DNA from: Bacillota bacterium
Lineage (GTDB): Bacteria; Bacillota; Clostridia; Peptostreptococcales; Anaerovoracaceae
DNA: 6,805 nt
Direction of reading: 5' to 3'
Assembly: GCA_017621195.1 (NCBI GenBank)
Contig: JAGATO010000090.1
Span: forward strand, 1-6,805
The translations under genes and the position numbers were made by a program. The first letter of the stretch is position 1; each line of letters starts with the position of its first letter. The notes under the pieces were generated by a model that saw only the letters and a program-made list of their open reading frames with translations, was not told the origin of the DNA and did not search any database. Below, in pieces: positions 1-6,712 of the stretch.

Positions 1-485
1 GGGTTGATCTTCTTTGCTTCCTGTTCTTCACGAACGGCAGCAATTTCTTCTTCGGTCATGAAGCAGGGGTAAGCCATGCCCTGAGATACCAGATACTTGG
101 CAAAGCACTGATAGATCTCGCCTCTCTGGCTCTGGTGGTAGGGGCCGTAGTCTCCCACCTCGCCGTTCATGGTTGCTCCTTCGTCGAAGTTGACGCCGAA
201 GTGATGCAGCGCTTTGATCAGCATGGGAACGGCGCCCTGTACCTCGCGCTTATCGTCGGTGTCTTCAATGCGCAGGAAAAACACGCCGCCGCTCTGATGC
301 GCCAGTCTCTCATCGGCAAAGGCGCCATACAGATTTCCCAGGTGAATGAACCCTGTGGGACTGGGCCCTAAGCGGGTCACCTTGGCGCCTTCCGGCAGGT
401 CTCTCTTGGGGTAAATTTCCTCGTAATCCGCAGGGGTTTTTCTGATCTGCGGAAACAGCAGATTCGCTAATTTATTATAGTCCAT
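1..485 (-). CDS. gltX: Glutamyl-tRNA synthetase, N-terminal part (cut by window edge)
   Basis: This is the N-terminal 161 residues of a class I aminoacyl-tRNA synthetase that charges tRNA with glutamate in the cytosol; the rest lies beyond base 1. The Rossmann-fold signature GPSPTGFIHLGN at residues 40-51 holds the HIGH motif as HLGN (48-51), and LRIEDTD at 71-77 is a GluRS hallmark. The opening MDYNKLANLLFPQI and the AHQSGGVFFLRIEDTD block match, from memory, the divergent clostridial GluRS of about 550 residues rather than the E. coli type. The KMSKS motif and anticodon-binding domain are out of view. The start at 485 has GGAGA ten bases upstream (496-500). A good promoter lies at 533-562 and an upstream terminator separates it from the transporter operon, so it is probably its own transcription unit. 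The related GlnRS or a tRNA-modifying GluQ-RS is less likely given the IEDTD and start region. Confidence 0.93.
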   Translation of the reverse strand, partial: MDYNKLANLLFPQIRKTPADYEEIYPKRDLPEGAKVTRLGPSPTGFIHLGNLYGAFADERLAHQSGGVFFLRIEDTDDKREVQGAVPMLIKALHHFGVNFDEGATMNGEVGDYGPYHQSQRGEIYQCFAKYLVSQGMAYPCFMTEEEIAAVREEQEAKKIN

Positions 486-532
486 TGCTCTCTTGTCTCC
501 ATTCTCCAATGTGAAAGTTACATACTTATTTG

Positions 533-562
533 ATTATACACCAGATTTCTTTCTCAGTTCAA
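533..562 (-). promoter_or_regulatory. Sigma-70/SigA-type promoter of gltX
   Basis: Read on the minus strand, a -35 box TTGAAC (557-562) is followed after 18 bases by a perfect -10 box TATAAT (533-538). The surrounding DNA is AT-rich. Transcription would begin near 526, giving a leader of about 40 bases before the gltX ATG at 485. That leader is too short for a T-box riboswitch, so tRNA-responsive control of this synthetase is not supported here. The promoter assignment is by consensus match only. Confidence 0.75.
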
Positions 563-621
563 CACTCTTTCTTGAAAATTGACCACTCTGATGAAAAATG
601 ATCGTCTGTTGAAATTCCAAG

Positions 622-651
622 AAAAAAGCGCAGCTTTCCTGCTGCGCTTTT
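622..651 (-). terminator. Intrinsic terminator of the peptide-transporter operon
   Basis: A perfect 11-base inverted repeat (AAAAGCGCAGC at 624-634 and GCTGCGCTTTT at 641-651) encloses a 6-base loop. On the minus strand the GC-rich stem runs into six T residues (complement of 622-627), the standard Rho-independent layout. It lies about 90 bases past the dppF stop and about 60 bases before the gltX -35 box, so it most likely ends the operon transcript. Because the other arm also carries four T residues it might work weakly in the opposite direction, but no plus-strand gene is present to need it. Confidence 0.88.
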
Positions 652-711
652 CCGTGTTGTCGCGGCAATCCTGCCGCTGCGCTTTCCTATTTGCCGCGGC
701 AATCCTGCCGC
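638..711. repeat. Imperfect 32-34 bp tandem repeat between dppF and its terminator
   Basis: Two adjacent units, 638-669 (32 bases) and 670-703 (34 bases), both begin CCTGC, contain TGCGCTTT(T)CC and end CGCGGCAAT; a third partial copy (CCTGCCGC) follows at 704-711. Within this, the 17-base word CGCGGCAATCCTGCCGC is exactly repeated at 661-677 and 695-711. Each copy holds a hairpin of GCGGCA, loop ATCC, TGCCGC (662-677 and 696-711). A 12-base perfect palindrome TTGCCGCGGCAA spans 691-702 and would compete with the second hairpin. The first unit includes one arm of the terminator and the second a near copy of it (676-687), which suggests slippage duplication. Confidence 0.7.
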
Positions 712-737
712 CGATTCGGACGTTGTTTTGCGAAACG

Positions 738-1718
738 CTATTCTTCCAGAGCAAAGCAGGCCACCGCTCGGTCTCCCCGTTGCGAAAGCTGCGGGCGCTG
801 TGTAAAGCAGCGCTCCTCCGCATCGGGACAGCGGGTGCAGAAGGGACATCCTGCCGGTGGGTCGATCGGACTGGGAATCTCACCTCCCAGCGGAATCCGA
901 TGACGGTTCTTTCCACGGATCGGATCGGGAATGGGAATGGCACTGAGCAGCGCCTTCGTGTACGGATGCATGGGGGTTCGATAGATTGTATCGCTCTCCC
1001 CCACCTCCACGATGTGTCCCAGATACATTACGGCGATCCGGTGGGAAATGTGCTTCACCATGCTGAGATCGTGAGCGATGAACAGGTAAGCGATTCCCGT
1101 CTCCCGCTGGATCCGTTTCAGGATATTGATGATCTGGGCCTGAATGGATACGTCCAGCGCGGAGATGGGTTCGTCGCAGATGATGAATTTGGGCTGCAGC
1201 GCCAGCGTCCTGGCGATGGAGATGCGCTGACGCTGACCGCCGGAGAATTCATGGGGATAACGGCGGATGTGGTCCGGCTTCAAACCCACCGTCTGCAGCA
1301 GCTCCACCACCTTTTCTTCCCGCTGCTTTTCCGTTCCGTACAGGCCGTGGATCACCATGGGCTCCCGGATGATCTCGCCGATGGTCATTCTCGGATCCAG
1401 AGAGGCATAAGGATCTTGGAAGATCATCTGGGTTTCCCGCCGGAACTGAGCCAGCGCTTCCCCCTTCAATTCCGTAACATCCTTTCCTTCAAACAGAATC
1501 CTTCCCGCCGTAGGTTCATTCAACCGGACGATGGTACGGCCCAGCGTCGACTTTCCGCAGCCGCTTTCTCCTACCAGTCCCAGCGTCTCTCCCTCCCGGA
1601 TCTCCAGCGAAACGCCGTCCACCGCTTTCACCGTCCGCTTTCCGCGGAGCATCCCGCCGCTGACCGTAAAATAGGTGGATACATCTTCCAATGCTACAAG
1701 TACTTTCTGTTGATCCAT
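738..1718 (-). CDS. dppF: Peptide ABC transporter ATPase, DppF/OppF type
   Basis: This is the second ATPase of a dipeptide/oligopeptide importer; with the D subunit it hydrolyses ATP on the cytoplasmic face to drive uptake. All nucleotide-binding elements are intact: Walker A GESGCGKST (50-58), Q-loop Gln101, signature FSGGQRQR (158-165), Walker B FIICDE (178-183), D-loop SALD (186-189) and switch His216. The C-terminal oligopeptide-transporter domain begins near HPYTKALL (251-258) and ends with Cys291, 294, 297, 304 and 321; this region is known to hold an iron-sulfur cluster in some Dpp ATPases. At 326 residues it has normal family length. I chose the ATG at 1718 because AGGAG stands just upstream and it begins 2 bases after the dppD stop; longer in-frame starts at 1745 and 1760 lie inside dppD and lack this site. 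It is the last gene of the operon. Nickel or another substrate cannot be excluded. Confidence 0.93.
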   Translation of the reverse strand: MDQQKVLVALEDVSTYFTVSGGMLRGKRTVKAVDGVSLEIREGETLGLVGESGCGKSTLGRTIVRLNEPTAGRILFEGKDVTELKGEALAQFRRETQMIFQDPYASLDPRMTIGEIIREPMVIHGLYGTEKQREEKVVELLQTVGLKPDHIRRYPHEFSGGQRQRISIARTLALQPKFIICDEPISALDVSIQAQIINILKRIQRETGIAYLFIAHDLSMVKHISHRIAVMYLGHIVEVGESDTIYRTPMHPYTKALLSAIPIPDPIRGKNRHRIPLGGEIPSPIDPPAGCPFCTRCPDAEERCFTQRPQLSQRGDRAVACFALEE

Positions 1719-1720
1719 TC

Positions 1721-2725
1721 TCACTTCTCCTGCCTTTTCTTCCATTCGTTCAGCCAGCACATGCTCCGATGGGTCGGCGACAGAGTCTCAGCCTCCGGCA
1801 TTCGGAGCTTGCAGATCTTCATTGCTTCGCCGCACCGATCCACAAAGGGACAGCCTGCCGGCGGCATCAGCAGATCCGGCGGCGACCCGGGAATCGGCGT
1901 CAGCTCCCTGTCATCCTCCTCCGGATTGCAGATGCAGGACAACAGCCCCTTTGTATAGGGATGATTGGGTTCGTAAAAGATCTCCCGGTCCGTACCCGTC
2001 TCTACGATCTTTCCGCCGTACATGATGTTGATTCGGTCGCAGAGGCTGGCCACCACTCCCAGATCGTGGGTGATCAGGATCACAGAGGAATTCATGGTAT
2101 CCTTCACGTACTTGATCAGCTCCAGCACCTGGGCCTGAATGGTAACGTCCAGGGCCGTCGTCGGTTCGTCGGCAATGATCAGCCTCGGCTGATTTGCCAA
2201 AGCGATGGCGATGATGATGCGCTGGCGCATCCCGCCCGAAAATTCAAAGGGATATTGGTCGATGCGGGTCTCCGGGGAAGGAATCCCCACCATGGCCATC
2301 AGTTCCAGCGCTTTGTTTCGCGCCTCCTCCTTCGACAGTCCCGTATGGTTGAGAATCGGCTCGCAGATCTGCCTTCCGATTTTCATGGTAGGATTCAGAA
2401 ACGTCATCGGATCCTGAAAGATCATGGCCATGCGGTTTCCACGAATCCCTTCCATGACAGCTGCATATTCCTTTCCATCGGGAAAGTGGCATACGTTGAT
2501 ATCCTTTCCCTCGAACTCCATCCGTTCACAGGAGATCTCTGCTGTTCCCGGCAGCAGCCCCATCAGCGAATACATGGATACGGATTTTCCGCTTCCCGAC
2601 TCTCCCACGATTCCCAGGATTTCTCCTTCGTTTACATGAAACGATACGTCCCGAACCGCCTGTACCCTTCCCTGTTCCGTCGGAAAGGTGACCGACAGCT
2701 TTTCCACGTCAATAATCTTGTCCAT
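1721..2725 (-). CDS. dppD: Peptide ABC transporter ATPase, DppD/OppD type
   Basis: This is the first of the paired ATPases energising the peptide importer, acting at the inner face of the membrane. Visible elements are Walker A GESGSGKS (41-48), Q-loop Gln104 in MIFQDP, signature FSGGMRQR (162-169), Walker B LIIADEP (182-188), D-loop ALD (191-193) and switch His220. MRQR in the signature and the TFLNPT stretch after the Q-loop are typical of the D rather than the F subunit. The C-terminal domain (HPYTKGLL 255-262, then Cys292, 298, 305 and 323) fits the iron-sulfur-binding tail known from DppD proteins. Length is 334 residues, as expected. The ATG at 2725 follows the dppC stop by 8 bases with a GAGGTGGAG ribosome site overlapping that stop; upstream in-frame codons run into dppC and are not likely used. 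Substrate class (di- or oligopeptide) is inferred from family and context. Confidence 0.93.
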   Translation of the reverse strand: MDKIIDVEKLSVTFPTEQGRVQAVRDVSFHVNEGEILGIVGESGSGKSVSMYSLMGLLPGTAEISCERMEFEGKDINVCHFPDGKEYAAVMEGIRGNRMAMIFQDPMTFLNPTMKIGRQICEPILNHTGLSKEEARNKALELMAMVGIPSPETRIDQYPFEFSGGMRQRIIIAIALANQPRLIIADEPTTALDVTIQAQVLELIKYVKDTMNSSVILITHDLGVVASLCDRINIMYGGKIVETGTDREIFYEPNHPYTKGLLSCICNPEEDDRELTPIPGSPPDLLMPPAGCPFVDRCGEAMKICKLRMPEAETLSPTHRSMCWLNEWKKRQEK

Positions 2726-2733
2726 ACTCCACC

Positions 2734-3669
2734 TCAATGCTTTCTGGGATCCAGCGCTTCGTTCAGGCCATCTCCGATAAAGTTCAGGCTCAGCATCGTC
2801 AGACTGATGGCAAGAACCGGCCACAGCATCTGAATGGGATACGTCTGAATCAGCGACCGTGCCTCATTGGCCATGGTTCCCCAGCTGGATTGAGGAATGC
2901 TGATGCCGACACCCACAAAGGCCAGGAAGGCTTCCGTAAAAATTGCTTCCGGAACCATCAGCGTGGTATTGACGATGATGGGGCCCATGCTGTTGACGAT
3001 CAGATGCTGAAATAGGATCCGCTTGTGGCTGGCGCCCATCACCCGGGCCGCCTGAGCGTATTCCCGCTCCTTCAGGCTCATCACCTGAGTTCTCACCTGA
3101 CGCGCCATACCGATCCATCCGCTGACCGAGATTGCCAGCAGCACGGAAAAAATGTTGGATCCGAAGATCAACATCACCATGATCACGTACAGCATGCTGG
3201 GAATGGAGTAGATGATGTCCGCAATCCTCATCAGTACCATATCCAGCTTTCCGCCAAAATATCCGCAAATTCCTCCGTATACCACGCCGATGCACAGGTT
3301 GATCACCGCCGCCGCAAAGCCTACGGACAGGGAGATTCTGGCGCCGTACATCAGGCGCACCAGAATGTCGCGTCCGAATTTATCCGTTCCCAACAGGTGG
3401 TCCAGACCGGGCATGGCGTTTCGCAGGGACAAATCCTGCCCGTCGTAGGTGTAAGGAGACACCATGGGGACGATGATGGCCAAAACTACCATCACGGCGA
3501 GAAACAGAAGGCTGATGAGTGCCAGCTTGTTCTTCTTGAAGTGGTTCCAGGCATCCTGAACGTAGGTTTTGGATTCCATGGCCAAAAATTCGTTGTTCTT
3601 TTCGCTGTCATCCAACTTCTGAAACAGCTCATCGGGGATCCGGTCCACCGGTATTTGTTGTTCCGTCAT
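2734..3669 (-). CDS. dppC: Peptide ABC transporter permease, DppC/OppC type
   Basis: This integral membrane subunit pairs with DppB to form the translocation pore. A charged cytosolic N-terminal segment of about 47 residues precedes the first membrane helix (about 49-70). The family block HLLGTDKFGRDILVRLMYGAR (91-111) marks it as a C-type permease. Further hydrophobic helices lie near 112-135, 152-172, 174-189, 229-255 and 281-299, giving six. The cytoplasmic EAA loop that docks on the ATPases is at about 203-224 (EYAQAARVMGASHKRILFQH). The protein ends FIGDGLNEALDPR, as DppC proteins do. The 311-residue length is normal. The start at 3669 is 13 bases beyond the dppB stop, with a GGGGGAT site in that gap. 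Whether it carries dipeptides, longer peptides or another small ligand is not readable from the sequence. Confidence 0.94.
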   Translation of the reverse strand: MTEQQIPVDRIPDELFQKLDDSEKNNEFLAMESKTYVQDAWNHFKKNKLALISLLFLAVMVVLAIIVPMVSPYTYDGQDLSLRNAMPGLDHLLGTDKFGRDILVRLMYGARISLSVGFAAAVINLCIGVVYGGICGYFGGKLDMVLMRIADIIYSIPSMLYVIMVMLIFGSNIFSVLLAISVSGWIGMARQVRTQVMSLKEREYAQAARVMGASHKRILFQHLIVNSMGPIIVNTTLMVPEAIFTEAFLAFVGVGISIPQSSWGTMANEARSLIQTYPIQMLWPVLAISLTMLSLNFIGDGLNEALDPRKH

Positions 3670-3682
3670 AGTTCCATCCCCC

Positions 3683-4603
3683 TTACTTCAAACGAACCCG
3701 CGGATCCACGGCCGCGGAAATCAGGTCGGTCACGATATTGGCAATAATGATGAAGGCACCGTAGAGAATGGTCAGCGCCATGATCAGCGTATAGTCCCGG
3801 TTTCCCACGCTCTTTACGAACTCCGATCCGATGCCGGGGATCGTGAACATAGTCTCCACCACGAAGGAGCCGGTCACCAGGGTGGCAAGCAGCGGCCCTG
3901 CGTAGGTGATGATGGGCAGCATGGCATTTTTCAACGCATGGCGAACCACCACGATCACGGGCTTCGTCCCCTTGCTCTTCGCCAGAGTGATATAATCCTG
4001 CTTCAATTCCTCCTGCAGACCCGACTTCACCAATCGGGTGATCATGGCGATGGGCCCCAGCGCCAAAGCCAGCGAAGGCATGATGAAATTCTTCCATCCG
4101 GACAGCCCGATCAACGGCAGCCATCCCAGCTTCACGCCCAAAAACAGCATCATCAGCAGCGCGATGAGAAAGCTGGGAACGCTGACACCAATGGTGGCAA
4201 TCAACGCTACCGCATTGTTGATCCAGCGGTTTTTGGAAAAGGCGGCAACGGTCCCCAGGGTGATCCCCACCGCCATGGCAACGCAGAAGGCCACCAGGCC
4301 GAGAGACGCCGTATAGGGAAGTCCGGTAGCGATGATGTCGGTCACCTTGGTGCCCTTTCGGTTCAGCGAAGTGCCGAAGTCTCCGGTCAGCGCATTCTTC
4401 AGATATTTTATGTACTGGGCGGGGATGGGCTTATCCAGATCGTATTCCGCGATCAGCTTTTCGCGAATCGTGGGAGATATCTGCCGCATCTCTCCGGCAA
4501 AGGGCGTTCCGGGGATCATGCGCATCATAAAGAAGGTGATGGTGGCCAGTGCCAGCAGCGTGACAAGGCCGAAGGCCACCCGTTTTACAATATATTTGGA
4601 CAT
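3683..4603 (-). CDS. dppB: Peptide ABC transporter permease, DppB/OppB type
   Basis: This integral membrane subunit forms the transport channel together with DppC. It starts MSKYIVKRVAFGLVTLLALATI, the usual short positively charged lead into helix 1 (about 9-28). PGTPF (31-35) and a periplasm-side segment with GDFGTSL (74-80) follow, then helices near 98-121, 131-156, 172-190, 231-252 and 274-297. The EAA loop is DYITLAKSKGTKPVIVVVRH (203-222). VETMFTIPGIG (249-259) and the ending AAVDPRVRLK are typical of DppB. Length 306 residues is normal. The ATG at 4603 lies one base past the stop of the upstream peptidase gene, and its AGGAG ribosome site is made by the final Glu-Glu-Lys codons of that gene, so translation of the two is probably coupled. 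Confidence 0.94.
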   Translation of the reverse strand: MSKYIVKRVAFGLVTLLALATITFFMMRMIPGTPFAGEMRQISPTIREKLIAEYDLDKPIPAQYIKYLKNALTGDFGTSLNRKGTKVTDIIATGLPYTASLGLVAFCVAMAVGITLGTVAAFSKNRWINNAVALIATIGVSVPSFLIALLMMLFLGVKLGWLPLIGLSGWKNFIMPSLALALGPIAMITRLVKSGLQEELKQDYITLAKSKGTKPVIVVVRHALKNAMLPIITYAGPLLATLVTGSFVVETMFTIPGIGSEFVKSVGNRDYTLIMALTILYGAFIIIANIVTDLISAAVDPRVRLK

Positions 4604-4604
4604 T

Positions 4605-6608
4605 CTATTTCTCCTCTTGCCCCAGGTACGTTCCGATCCAGCTGAAGATTTCCTTCAACCGACGAACGCGATGCCGCGGCTTTCCCGTTCTGGACAGTTC
4701 GTGATTTTCTCCCTCAAACAGGCACATGCGGCTGGGAACTCCAAAGTATTTCATCGCCTGAAACATCATGACGCCCTGATCGATGGTGCAATCGTAATCG
4801 CAGAGGGAGTGGATGAACAGGATGGGCGTCTTTGCGAAGGGTGCATAGCGGTAGGGCGAATGGAACCACAGCTTCTCCGTGTCGTTCCAGGGATCGCCGC
4901 CCGCAGCCTCTCTGTCGTAGGTGAAGCCGATGTCGCTGATGCAGTAGTCGGCAACGAAGTCGCTGACGCTGCGCTGGGATGCGATTGCCGCAAACCGATC
5001 CGTATGCCCCTCGATCCAGTTGCACATGAAGCCGGCGTAGGATCCGCCGGCCGCTGCCACCCGATGGCTGTCGATCTGCGGAAATTTCTCCAGAATGTGA
5101 TCCATGAATTCCATCAGGTCATCGTAGTCGATGGTACCGTGCTTTCCCCGGATGTCGGCAAATTCCTCGCCACGTCCCTCGCTCCCTCTGGGATTGCAGA
5201 AGAAGACGAAGTAACCGGCACCGGCCATCGCCTGCATTTCGTGGAGAAAGATGGTTCCGTACGCTGCCCGGGGACCGCCGTGGATTTCAAAGACCGCCGG
5301 ATACGTCTTTTTCGCATCGTAACCCACAGGCTTTATGACCCAACCGTCAATGGAAATTCCGGCACTGTTGACAAAGGGCACGTATTCCGTCTTTGCCACG
5401 TACTTCCCCATAAAATACGCCTCATTGACGGCGGTCAGCTGCTTCCAGTGTTCCGGAGTTTCCGGAGTCGTCTCACAGGGTGCGCAGTACAGATCCATGC
5501 ATTTGTCCTGTTCGGCCGCAACCACGCAGATGGTCTTTTCATCGGCATCGAACCATTGGATGCTTCCCGGAGACAGGGCCGCTTTCTTCTTCCGCGTTCC
5601 CGTCGCATCTACGGAATACAACGCCCGTTCATATCCTTCCAGTCCCACGAAGAACACGGCGTCTCCCACCGTCTTATACGTGGTTCCTCCGCCGTAGCAC
5701 ACGTCGGTCAATACGCCGCCGCCCACGGCCATGCCGTCGTTTGTGCAGAGAAAGCGTGACTTTTGTTCCGTCATATCGTAGGCGTAAAAATCGCACATCT
5801 GTGTGTTTCCGTAGCTCTTGTTGTCGGTGAAGGTGTAGATCAGCTGATCCTCCACGAAGGAAGCCCATTCCACCTTTCCCGCTTTCTGAGGAACGATGAC
5901 CTCCATCTCCCCGCTTTCGGCATGATAGAGGTACAGTTCGCGGCAGGTATCCGTCACCAGGTCTTTCCAGTCTCGTCCGACGATGGCAATGACATCCTCT
6001 CCCAGGGAAAAATCGTACACCTCCGTCGTCGGATTGGTGATGGGAGTCAGCGCTCCGCTGGCTTCCTCAAACAGGTACAGAACCTGCCGCTTTCCCGAGA
6101 TAAAGCCCTTTCCGTTTTCCCACAGCGGCGCTTCTTCGATCACGTGATAGTCCAGGGCCTCCATACATTCGTCCTCCGGTGTCGTGGCCGGATCCGGCGC
6201 ATTCTTATCGTATTCCGCGGTCAGCACGTACAGGCCATCCTTCCACTTTTTGATCTGCCCCACGTTCTTTCCGATGGAAAACGCCTGCGTTCTCTCCCCA
6301 GTGCGGACGTTGACCCTCTCGTAGTCGGTAACGGTTTCATATGCTTTCTTTTCCTTCGCAGCGCCGCCTTTCGTCTGGATCAGCAGCGTGTCCCCGTCTT
6401 CCCAGAGGATCGCCCCGTCCTTTCCCTCCGTTCCCAGCGGCGTCACGGTTCCTGCGGAAAGCTCCACCACCGCCGCGTTGGTTTTATAATCGTTGGCTTT
6501 CCAATCGCTTTCCGTCACGACACAAGCCAGACGGCTTCCGTCCGGGCTCAGCGTCGGAGCACTGATGAATTTCAGCGCAGCGATATCCTCCAATAAAATA
6601 TTCTCCAT
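4605..6608 (-). CDS. S9-family (prolyl oligopeptidase-like) serine peptidase, cytosolic
   Basis: This 667-residue protein is a serine oligopeptidase of the S9 family, close to the acylaminoacyl-peptidase/S9C group, which cuts short peptides in the cytosol. Residues 1 to about 405 are beta-strand-rich with repeats such as APTLSPDGSRLACV (17-30), fitting the seven-bladed propeller that limits entry to small substrates. The alpha/beta-hydrolase domain follows: oxyanion-region HGGPRAAYG (443-451), CNPRGSEGRG (471-480), nucleophile elbow GGSYAGF with Ser523, acid Asp604 in FIHSLCDYDC, and His636 in FEGENHELSRTGKPRHR. There is no signal peptide or membrane helix. The ATG at 6608 has a full AGGAGG site ten bases upstream; in-frame ATGs at 6635 and 6641 lack one. 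It lies between the probable binding-protein gene and dppB, so digestion of imported peptides is the likely role. True specificity (acyl-aminoacyl, dipeptidyl or endopeptidase) cannot be told from sequence. Confidence 0.93.
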   Translation of the reverse strand: MENILLEDIAALKFISAPTLSPDGSRLACVVTESDWKANDYKTNAAVVELSAGTVTPLGTEGKDGAILWEDGDTLLIQTKGGAAKEKKAYETVTDYERVNVRTGERTQAFSIGKNVGQIKKWKDGLYVLTAEYDKNAPDPATTPEDECMEALDYHVIEEAPLWENGKGFISGKRQVLYLFEEASGALTPITNPTTEVYDFSLGEDVIAIVGRDWKDLVTDTCRELYLYHAESGEMEVIVPQKAGKVEWASFVEDQLIYTFTDNKSYGNTQMCDFYAYDMTEQKSRFLCTNDGMAVGGGVLTDVCYGGGTTYKTVGDAVFFVGLEGYERALYSVDATGTRKKKAALSPGSIQWFDADEKTICVVAAEQDKCMDLYCAPCETTPETPEHWKQLTAVNEAYFMGKYVAKTEYVPFVNSAGISIDGWVIKPVGYDAKKTYPAVFEIHGGPRAAYGTIFLHEMQAMAGAGYFVFFCNPRGSEGRGEEFADIRGKHGTIDYDDLMEFMDHILEKFPQIDSHRVAAAGGSYAGFMCNWIEGHTDRFAAIASQRSVSDFVADYCISDIGFTYDREAAGGDPWNDTEKLWFHSPYRYAPFAKTPILFIHSLCDYDCTIDQGVMMFQAMKYFGVPSRMCLFEGENHELSRTGKPRHRVRRLKEIFSWIGTYLGQEEK

Positions 6609-6618
6609 GGAATGTTTT

Positions 6619-6624
6619 CCTCCT
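6619..6624 (-). promoter_or_regulatory. Ribosome binding site fixing the peptidase start
   Basis: On the minus strand the sequence AGGAGG stands ten bases before the ATG at 6608. It is a full Shine-Dalgarno match. It decides the start in favour of the Met-Glu-Asn-Ile-Leu reading over two earlier in-frame ATG codons, which have no such site upstream. Confidence 0.85.
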
Positions 6625-6643
6625 GCACTCCTCATAATCATAA

Positions 6644-6686
6644 GATATCCCTGGAGCGTTCTGCCCCAAGGATATCGCGTTTTTTT
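6644..6686 (+). terminator. Hairpin in the gap before the peptidase gene; T-tract on the plus strand
   Basis: GATATCCCTGG (6644-6654) and CCAAGGATATC (6666-6676) form an 11-pair stem with one G/T-type mismatch and an 11-base loop. On the plus strand the stem is followed by GCG and then seven T residues (6680-6686), so it has the form of an intrinsic terminator facing against the operon. On the minus strand, the direction of all genes here, the stem is preceded by A residues and followed by TTATGATTATG, which is a poor U-tract. There it could instead be an intercistronic hairpin that protects the binding-protein message or lowers read-through into the peptidase. The structure is clear; its role is inferred. 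Confidence 0.55.
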
Positions 6687-6712
6687 CTATGCTGCGGACG
6701 GCCTTACCGCTG

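Noticed and set aside
486..620. Possible T-box riboswitch ahead of the tRNA synthetase gene
   Set aside because: The promoter at 533-562 leaves only about 40 bases of leader, with no room for specifier and antiterminator stems, and no T-box core sequence is seen.
661..711. The two 17-base repeats as the start of a CRISPR array
   Set aside because: Only two full copies occur, 17 bases between them, the flanking sequence is itself repeated, and there are no cas genes; it is a small tandem duplication.
579..1958. A 459-codon open frame on the plus strand across dppF and part of dppD
   Set aside because: It lies antisense to two ABC ATPase genes with every expected motif in place. Its translation has no recognisable domain, and it runs through the terminator and repeats. 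It is a shadow frame.
3025..3747. A 240-codon plus-strand open frame over dppC
   Set aside because: Its composition is His- and Gln-rich, as expected from reading permease codons backwards, and there is no separate intergenic space or promoter for it.
4332..5759. A 475-codon open frame on the plus strand across the peptidase and dppB
   Set aside because: It is antisense to the catalytic domain of the S9 peptidase, whose triad is intact on the minus strand; its own translation shows no family features.
6637..6642. TATGAT on the minus strand as a -10 box for an internal promoter of the peptidase
   Set aside because: No acceptable -35 box lies 16-19 bases upstream (the nearest TTGGGG is 21 away and lies inside the hairpin), so an internal promoter is not supported.
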